A stretch of 64,000 bases of DNA, from contig JADGEO010000003.1 of assembly GCA_016744335.1 (NCBI GenBank), positions 1 through 64,000 of the forward strand. The letters are read 5' to 3'. The notes beneath the pieces were generated by a model that saw only the letters and a program-made list of their open reading frames with translations, was not told the origin of the DNA and did not search any database. The DNA comes from Anaerolineales bacterium. GTDB lineage: Bacteria; Chloroflexota; Anaerolineae; Anaerolineales; Villigracilaceae. Shown here piece by piece: positions 58,372 through 64,000 of this stretch (the first letter of the stretch is position 1; every line of letters starts with the position of its first letter). The position numbers and the translations under genes are program-made.

Positions 58372-59364
58372 TTAAGGTACATCTACGTAGTTAAGAATGC
58401 GCTGTACAATATCTGCGGATGTTATTTCTTGCGCTTCTGATTCGTAGGTCGTGATAACTCGGTGTCGTAATACATCGGGTGCCATTTCTTTAATATCTTC
58501 GGGGGTGACAAATCCGCGTCCCTGAATAAAAGCATGGGCACGTGCCGCATTGATTAGGTAGATACTGGCTCTTGGAGAAGCACCAAACTCAATCAGCGAG
58601 TTAAGGGGGCTAAGCCCGTTATTTCCAGGGTGGCGCGTGACGGAAATTAAATCTAGCACATAATTTTTGATTTTGTCATCTACGTAAACATGCCGCACAG
58701 CTTTACGAGCACGTAAAATATCTTGCGTTGTTACAACAGATCTTACTTTGGGTAAATCTAAATCTGTCATGCGGTCAATAATTCTGCGTTCTTCAAGCCG
58801 AGTGGGGTAATCTACGATAGTTTTGAGCATAAAACGATCTACCTGAGCTTCGGGGAGCGGGTAAGTTCCCTCTTGTTCAATGGGGTTTTGTGTTGCCATT
58901 ACCAAAAAGAGATCGGGTAAAATATGGGTGTGGTTAGCAATGGTAATTTGGCGTTCTTGCATTGCCTCAAGTAAAGCCGATTGCACTTTGCCAGGCGCAC
59001 GGTTAACCTCATCTGCTAGAACAAGGTTGGCAAAAAGTGGTCCCTGATGGGTGATGAAATCGCCTGTTTTGGGATTATAAATTTGGGTGCCAATCAAATC
59101 TGCGGGTAAAAGGTCAGGGGTAAATTGCAATCGGGAGAAATCGGCATCAACAGCTTCGGCAACGGTCTTAACTAAGAGCGTTTTCGCTAATCCTGGTACG
59201 CCTTCGAGCAAAATATGCCCATCGGCTAAGAGAGCAATTAGCACTCTATCTACCAGAGTCTCTTGCCCAACAATGACTTTATTAATTTCGGTACGCAAAT
59301 CTTGCAAAAAAAGACTTTCCTTTTCTGCGATGGCGTTCATTTCACGAACAGTGGTTTGATTCAT
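58372..59364 (-). CDS. moxR: MoxR-type AAA+ ATPase
   Basis: AAA+ chaperone that remodels VWA-domain complexes. Walker A LLEGVPGLAKTLL (about residue 46), Walker B FANLVLADEVNRAPGKVQSALLEAMQER, sensor 1 FLVMATQNPIEQEGTYPLPEAQVDRF and sensor 2 GASPRASIYLI. C-terminal lid as in PF17863. I chose the ATG giving MNQTTVREM, 15 codons into a longer frame, because a GAAGGA site precedes it. First gene of the Bat operon. Confidence 0.95.
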   Translation of the reverse strand: MNQTTVREMNAIAEKESLFLQDLRTEINKVIVGQETLVDRVLIALLADGHILLEGVPGLAKTLLVKTVAEAVDADFSRLQFTPDLLPADLIGTQIYNPKTGDFITHQGPLFANLVLADEVNRAPGKVQSALLEAMQERQITIANHTHILPDLFLVMATQNPIEQEGTYPLPEAQVDRFMLKTIVDYPTRLEERRIIDRMTDLDLPKVRSVVTTQDILRARKAVRHVYVDDKIKNYVLDLISVTRHPGNNGLSPLNSLIEFGASPRASIYLINAARAHAFIQGRGFVTPEDIKEMAPDVLRHRVITTYESEAQEITSADIVQRILNYVDVP

Positions 59365-59662
59365 TTCACTTTTTCCTTCATATATGAGTGTGGGGAAGAT
59401 GTTTAACAACTTCGTTTTTATTTTCTGTCTAAATTATAGAAAGGAAAGGTGCGATTCGTCTTTATAACTAACTTATGCCAAGCTTAAGGGAACCTTATGG
59501 ACGGAGTTGGATGAGATCCTGTGACGAACTTGACCCTAAGAAGAGTGCGACCATCAACTTGTTTTTAGAAGTGTTGCCCCCAAAATGCGGGGGTGTTGCT
59601 TCTTATCTTTAAAAATTTCTCTTAGAACCAACAAATCTGAAAGGGGAATTCTTGTAGGGTAG
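59365..59662. other. Intergenic stretch upstream of moxR and the kinase gene
   Basis: No supported gene. A TATAAT on the minus strand (59433-59438) may belong to the moxR promoter, but no -35 fits. From about 59508 (GGATGAGATCCTGTGACGAAC) a degenerate copy of the GGATGA-type family runs to about 59610 and includes CCATCAACTTGTTTTTAG. CCCCC/GGGGG forms a small hairpin at 59577-59593. Confidence 0.45.
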
Positions 59663-59691
59663 TTGCAAATCCTATAAGAGCACACTATAAT
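59663..59691 (+). promoter_or_regulatory. Sigma-70 type promoter of the kinase operon
   Basis: TTGCAA, a 17-base spacer and a perfect TATAAT. Transcription would begin near 59698, about 80 bases before the kinase frame's first plausible start. Confidence 0.65.
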
Positions 59692-59776
59692 TCACTATTC
59701 TTAATCGCATAAATTTATAGGCGCGTATGATAAGGTAACACTCGGTGTTGTTGGGTGTTTACTTAAGAGAGGAAAT

Positions 59777-61675
59777 CTGGATACTAGAAACGTTACTCGT
59801 TCTGTTACTCGCTCGATAGACGATGATTCACGCCCTGTTCATCAGCAATTACAGCCGGGTGTTACATTGTCTGAGCGTTATTTGATTCAGGAAGTTGTTG
59901 GTATTGGGGGAATGGGGTCTGTCTATCGTGCTCGAGATTTGCATTTTCCGAATGTTGTAAAGCTGGTTGCGGTTAAAGAAATGGTTAATCTTGCCCCAGA
60001 CCCTCAGGTGAGAAAGACTGTTATTAAGAATTTTGAGCGTGAGGCTAATATCTTGGCTACGCTCACACATCCTTCTATTCCTAATATCTTTGATTATTTT
60101 TCTAGTGACGATCGTGCTTATCTTGTATTGGAATATATTAACGGACAAGACCTTGAGGCTGTAGTAAGGGAGGCCGATGGTTTTCTTTCTTCCGCACAGG
60201 TTGTTGCTTGGGGAATTGAATTGTGTGACGTTTTGAGTTTTTTGCATAATCATGAACCTGATAAGATTATTTTTAGAGATATGAAGCCCTCAAATGTGAT
60301 GCTTGATAGTCGTGCGCATATTATGTTGGTTGACTTTGGAATTGCGAAGCAGTTTCAGACGGGGCAAAAAGGGACTATGATTGGTACAGAGGGGTATTCC
60401 CCGCCAGAGCAATATCGTGGAGAGGCAACACACCTGGCAGATATATACGCGTTAGGAGCTACGCTCCATCATTTGTTTACAAGAAGAGACCCACGTTTAG
60501 AGCCACCCTTTTCTTTTGAAGAGCGACCTATTTCTCAATCTAATGATGAGGTTTCTCCTGAAATTCAAGCAGTAATTGCGAGAGCATTGGCTTATGAGCC
60601 TAAAGATCGGTACCGTGATATTGATGAAATGAAAGACGCGTTGGTTGCCGCCGCTCGTCAAACGGGGTTATTAACAAGGTTGCCCTCAAGCAGATCTACA
60701 CCAACTTTTCAAGCAGATGGGATTAAGCCTCTTTGGAAATTTAAGTGTGAAGATGAAATTCGTGGGACACCAGCTCTTTTTGATAATACTGTTTTTGTCG
60801 GATGTTATGATAATAATCTCTACGCTTTAGATGCGGCGGAGGGTGATTTTAAGTGGAAGTACCCAACCGATGGCGGGGTAGTCTCTACGCCAGCAATTGT
60901 TGATGGGAATATCTTCTTTGGCTCAGAAGATAAACGTTTACATGTTGTTAATGCGCGTTCGGGAAAGATTGTTTGGGCTTATTATGCTGAGGGACCTGTT
61001 CGTTCTTCACCACGCATTGCTGAAGGACATGCTTTTATTGGTTCAGATGATGGGGTTTTACACGCAATTAACAGTGTAACAGGGCGTGCAGTATGGTCTA
61101 CACCAACTTCTTCTGCTATTCGCTCTACTCCTTTTGTTGCTAACGATTTAATTTATGTCGGCTCCGAAAGTGGAGAGTTTTATTGTGTAGACTTTAAAGG
61201 AAAGATTAAATGGCAATTTAAAGCCAAGCGCGGAATTACATCGTCCCCCTTGGTTACTGAGAATGCTGTTTATTTTACTTCAGTAGACGGTCATTTATAT
61301 GCTCTTGATCCAAAGAGTGGTTGGGTACTTTGGAAGTTCAAATTGGGAAAAGGCTCAATTTCATCACCAGCGATTTTAGATAATTTGATTTATACAGGCG
61401 CGGCAGATGGATTTGTGTATGCTATCGATTTGAAATCATCTAAGGAAGTTTGGCGTTTTAGAACAGAGCATCAAGTTGCAGGCTCACCCGTTATATACAA
61501 AGACGCGTTATACTGTACTTCAATTGACAGTCACCTTTATTGCTTGGATGCAAAAGGGGGACAATTGCGTTGGAAATATGCAACAGAAGGGCCTATAACA
61601 GGATCACCATTAGTTTATGATGATATTGTTTATATAGGCTCTACAGATCATCAAATTTATGCGCTGTTAGCTTGA
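59777..61675 (+). CDS. Ser/Thr protein kinase with eight-blade PQQ-like beta-propeller
   Basis: Hanks-type kinase (about residues 40-300) joined without a membrane helix to a propeller of about eight 40-residue PQQ/BamB-like blades (WKFKxxxxIxxTPxxxDNxVFVGxxDNxLYALD). Kinase motifs: GIGGMGSVY loop, VAVKEM, FRDMKPSNVML (Phe for the usual His of HRD), VDFGIAKQF and GYSPPEQY. The start is uncertain. The conserved LQPGVTLSERY that normally opens the domain begins before the TTG at 59867, so I favour CTG at 59777 with an AGAGG site. The TTG would leave 602 residues. Followed by phosphatase and J-VWA genes. Confidence 0.8.
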   Translation: MDTRNVTRSVTRSIDDDSRPVHQQLQPGVTLSERYLIQEVVGIGGMGSVYRARDLHFPNVVKLVAVKEMVNLAPDPQVRKTVIKNFEREANILATLTHPSIPNIFDYFSSDDRAYLVLEYINGQDLEAVVREADGFLSSAQVVAWGIELCDVLSFLHNHEPDKIIFRDMKPSNVMLDSRAHIMLVDFGIAKQFQTGQKGTMIGTEGYSPPEQYRGEATHLADIYALGATLHHLFTRRDPRLEPPFSFEERPISQSNDEVSPEIQAVIARALAYEPKDRYRDIDEMKDALVAAARQTGLLTRLPSSRSTPTFQADGIKPLWKFKCEDEIRGTPALFDNTVFVGCYDNNLYALDAAEGDFKWKYPTDGGVVSTPAIVDGNIFFGSEDKRLHVVNARSGKIVWAYYAEGPVRSSPRIAEGHAFIGSDDGVLHAINSVTGRAVWSTPTSSAIRSTPFVANDLIYVGSESGEFYCVDFKGKIKWQFKAKRGITSSPLVTENAVYFTSVDGHLYALDPKSGWVLWKFKLGKGSISSPAILDNLIYTGAADGFVYAIDLKSSKEVWRFRTEHQVAGSPVIYKDALYCTSIDSHLYCLDAKGGQLRWKYATEGPITGSPLVYDDIVYIGSTDHQIYALLA

Positions 61676-61751
61676 AATTGCTGTATACTGGTTTAAAAGA
61701 AGAGCTTGATGAGAGATAATTTATAGAAGCTTATGGAAGAAGGAGTTTTTT

Positions 61752-62672
61752 GTGTTTGAATCTATTAAAAAGATATTTCAAAAAGAAGAAGAAAAAGAAG
61801 AGGTTGTAGAAGTTGAGGCAGTGCGTGAAACTGAAACAGTTCCACTCTCTCCTCAGCAGGTAGAAGAAATTATTACACATCAGGCAATGAAGTATGATGT
61901 GCAACAATTGATTGCCGCAAGTGGGCAATCTGTTGGGAAAAAACGAGAGCTTAACGAAGATAGCCTTTCAGTGATTACCGCTACTTTGTCGGGAAATGCA
62001 GGGAATATCCCTTTTGGTTTATATATAGTTGCAGATGGCATGGGAGGACATCAGTACGGAGAGGTTGCCAGCGATACAGCAATGCGAACATTCAATGGAT
62101 ATATCATGAGAAAGTTTTATCCTTATCTTTTTGACTTGCCAACAACTCCTTTGGATGAATCGCTTCAAGATATAATGCTTGAGGGCGTTATGCTGGCGCA
62201 AGAGGCTATTCAGCGCGATGCCCCCGGTAGCGGTACAACATTAACAGCGGCTCTTGTTTTAGGGGAACGAGTCACTGTTGCTCATGTTGGTGATAGTCGC
62301 GCATATTCAATTTACCCAGATGGACGCTTTGATTTGATTTCTCGCGATCATTCTTTGGTTGGCCGCTTAGAAGAGTTAGGGCAAATCACCGCAGAAGAAG
62401 CGGCAGTGCATCCGCAAAAGAATGTTTTGTATCGAGCCTTAGGGCAGGGCGAAGTTCTAGAACCAGATGTTTTCACTACATCTTTCCCTAAAAAAGGTAT
62501 GTTGATGTTATGTAGCGATGGACTTTGGGGTGTTTTAAGCGACAGAAAAATGCACCGAACGATAAAAGATACTGATACACTGGAACATGCTTGCCAGAAA
62601 TTAGTTAACGCGGCGAATGCGGCAGGCGGTCCTGATAATATCTCAGTTGTATTAATAAAATTGATTCAGTAG
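61752..62672 (+). CDS. PP2C-type protein phosphatase
   Basis: Metal-dependent Ser/Thr phosphatase, 306 residues. A charged N-terminal helix (FESIKKIFQKEEEKEEVVEVE) precedes the PP2C core: GKKRELNEDSLSV, YIVADGMGGHQYGEVAS, SGTTLTAAL, VAHVGDSRAYSI, LCSDGLWGVLSD and GGPDNISVVLIKL. All metal-binding Asp residues are in place. It starts with GTG after an AAGGAG site. Its partner is the kinase encoded 76 bases upstream, and its stop codon overlaps the ribosome site of the J-VWA gene. Confidence 0.92.
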   Translation: MFESIKKIFQKEEEKEEVVEVEAVRETETVPLSPQQVEEIITHQAMKYDVQQLIAASGQSVGKKRELNEDSLSVITATLSGNAGNIPFGLYIVADGMGGHQYGEVASDTAMRTFNGYIMRKFYPYLFDLPTTPLDESLQDIMLEGVMLAQEAIQRDAPGSGTTLTAALVLGERVTVAHVGDSRAYSIYPDGRFDLISRDHSLVGRLEELGQITAEEAAVHPQKNVLYRALGQGEVLEPDVFTTSFPKKGMLMLCSDGLWGVLSDRKMHRTIKDTDTLEHACQKLVNAANAAGGPDNISVVLIKLIQ

Positions 62673-62681
62673 AGGAAAGTT

Positions 62682-64000
62682 TTGCCAGATTATTATGCAC
62701 TTTTAGGCATCTTTCGAGATGCAACACGAGATGAAATTAAGCGAGCCTATTTTGAGGCGGCGCAGCGTTTGCATCCCGATAAGAATAAGGCCTTTGGTGA
62801 AACTGAAATTTTCTTAGATGTTCAGCAAGCTTACGATATCTTATCAAATTCTGAAAAACGTGCAAAATATGATAGAACTTTAGCACCAGAGGAAAACATT
62901 CCTTCCCCCCTTGTTCAGCGAGTTTTCTACAGTCGTCAAAGTCTTGTGCGCCTTAATGAAACTCAACTGATTTATGCCCTTTTAGAATGGAAACCGCGCC
63001 AAAATAAAGATGAAGTGGTTTCACCACCGCTTAATATTTGTCTTGTTTTAGACAATTCTACATCTATGAAGGGACAGAATATAGAAATGCTGAAAGCCTC
63101 TGCGATTCATTTGATTCGCAGCTTAAGGCGGCGAGATATTCTTAGCGTTGTGGTTTTTAGTGATCGCGCTAAAGTTTTAATCCCTGCCGCATTAGGACTT
63201 GATCGTCGAAAAATGGAAAATCAGATTCGGATGATGCTTCCCTCTGGTGGAACGGAAATCTTTCAAGGGTTGCAAGCAGGGGTAGCCGAAGTACGTAGAA
63301 ATTTTTCACCAGAGCGCGTTAATCATGTGGTTTTGTTAACGGACGGACAAACTTATGGCGATGAAAAAGAAGCCTTAGCATTAGCAGAAGAATCTGCCTG
63401 TGTGGGCATAGGTATTAGCGGTTTAGGGATAGGAGAAGATTGGAATGATGATTTTCTTGATGAATTAACAAGTAAAGCTGGGAGCAGCAGTTCTTATATT
63501 GAAAGTCCACAAGAAATACAAGATTTTTTAGAGAAAAAATTCAAACAATTGGCAAAAGTATTTGCTGAAAACGTAGAGCTAAAGATACAACCCTCACCTA
63601 ATATAGACCTAAGTTACGTTTTTCGTGTATACCCAAATGCCGTTCATATCCCAGTTGAAAATACCATTCTCTTAGGTATGATTTTGCGTGATAAGCCACT
63701 TACGCTTTTGCTCGAATTTAGAGTTAAATCAACTGCGGTAATAAAAGATGAAGTAAGCCTGCTTAGAGGCTCTCTTGAGTTCGAAATCCCCTCTAAGGCT
63801 TTGCCAAATCAGCCTATGCGAGTGCATATTTTTCGAGAAGTGACCGAAAAGGCAAGCCTTGAACCGCCCTCACCAACGCTTGTACAGGCTCTTGCTAACC
63901 TCAACCTGTATCGAATGCAAGAAACAGCACAGAAAGAAGCCTCTGATGGTAACTATAATGAAGCCTCTCGCCGCTTGCAACATTTAGCTACACATTTACT
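62682..64000 (+). CDS. J-domain + VWA protein (partial, runs off the window)
   Basis: Starts with TTG after an AGAGGAAAG site and stays open to the window edge (over 439 codons). Residues 1-65 are a J domain (PDYYALLGIFRDATRDEIKRAYFEAA, then the essential HPD in RLHPDKNK). A VWA domain follows (about 120-295): MIDAS DNSTSMKG, SGGTEIFQGL and VVLLTDGQTYG. A beta-rich C-terminal part begins NVELKIQPSPNIDLSYVFRVYPN. J domains recruit Hsp70, so this may bring a chaperone to a VWA client. Fusion is unusual. It lies in the kinase-phosphatase operon next to the MoxR/Bat cluster. Confidence 0.85.
   Translation, partial: MPDYYALLGIFRDATRDEIKRAYFEAAQRLHPDKNKAFGETEIFLDVQQAYDILSNSEKRAKYDRTLAPEENIPSPLVQRVFYSRQSLVRLNETQLIYALLEWKPRQNKDEVVSPPLNICLVLDNSTSMKGQNIEMLKASAIHLIRSLRRRDILSVVVFSDRAKVLIPAALGLDRRKMENQIRMMLPSGGTEIFQGLQAGVAEVRRNFSPERVNHVVLLTDGQTYGDEKEALALAEESACVGIGISGLGIGEDWNDDFLDELTSKAGSSSSYIESPQEIQDFLEKKFKQLAKVFAENVELKIQPSPNIDLSYVFRVYPNAVHIPVENTILLGMILRDKPLTLLLEFRVKSTAVIKDEVSLLRGSLEFEIPSKALPNQPMRVHIFREVTEKASLEPPSPTLVQALANLNLYRMQETAQKEASDGNYNEASRRLQHLATHL

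Overview
The window is bacterial chromosome with low-to-middling GC and tightly packed genes. It carries no rRNA, tRNA, CRISPR array or prophage that I can see. The gene mix suggests an environmental Chloroflexota of the Anaerolineae type: SLBB-HhH ComEA, many lipoproteins with an SAC-type lipobox and Pro/Glu/Ala linkers, a Ser/Thr kinase with a beta-propeller, a Bat/MoxR cluster and many orphan membrane proteins. This placement is inference from content; no rRNA is present to test it.

Layout. 0-6 kb: comEA, a methyltransferase, a lone CoxM-like FAD subunit, a four-helix-bundle gene set in minisatellites, a hotdog thioesterase, and a UvrD-like helicase interrupted in frame by a DUF559 nuclease cassette between direct repeats. 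6-16 kb: small membrane proteins, mostly single genes each followed by its own intrinsic terminator, around heme O synthase (ctaB) and a 511-residue polytopic protein with two GHxH helices that is translationally coupled to a SUMF1-fold lipoprotein. A DUF2202 lipoprotein follows. 16-21.6 kb: an ABC-2 exporter, a redox protein of the C_GCAxxG_C_C type, a methyltransferase, a fossil of the ABC ATPase gene, small membrane proteins, a MarR regulator, and a DUF1858 gene behind a clear promoter and operator. 21.8-35.6 kb: a DUF4405 cytochrome b-like protein, a NapH-like ferredoxin, a 32-residue membrane microprotein, a double-domain FmdE-like lipoprotein, seven polytopic membrane proteins in two paralogous families, and three Crp/Fnr regulators. 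35.8-41.3 kb: MFS carrier, FabF, MoaE-MoaD-MoaC, an HD hydrolase and a SanA-like protein. 41.5-46.2 kb: a Phn-type ABC importer with unusually large parts. 46.4-50.1 kb: DUF4230 protein, LipM-like octanoyltransferase, two-component system. 50.4-59.4 kb: MoxR-DUF58-BatA-BatB-BatC-BatD-BatE aerotolerance-type operon. 59.8-64 kb: Ser/Thr kinase, PP2C phosphatase, and a J-domain-VWA protein that runs off the end.

The most unusual part is 6-35 kb. Orphan membrane families, a heme-type membrane protein, heme O synthase, cytochrome b-like and ferredoxin proteins, an FmdE-like lipoprotein and three related Crp/Fnr regulators lie together. Two kinds of palindrome, TTGATATwTGTCAA and ATTTGC-N6-GCAAAT, recur upstream of several genes. 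In four of the promoters checked the palindrome centre lies where a class II Crp/Fnr activator would sit (-41.5 relative to a plausible -10). I read this as an undescribed, probably oxygen- or redox-responsive membrane system. Its chemistry cannot be deduced from sequence alone.

The intergenic DNA also holds at least three dispersed repeat families: elements bounded by GGATGA/TCATCC, MITE-like elements bounded by TAGACCTCTTG, and a 292-bp element with terminal inverted repeats. Some of them supply the stop codons of neighbouring genes.
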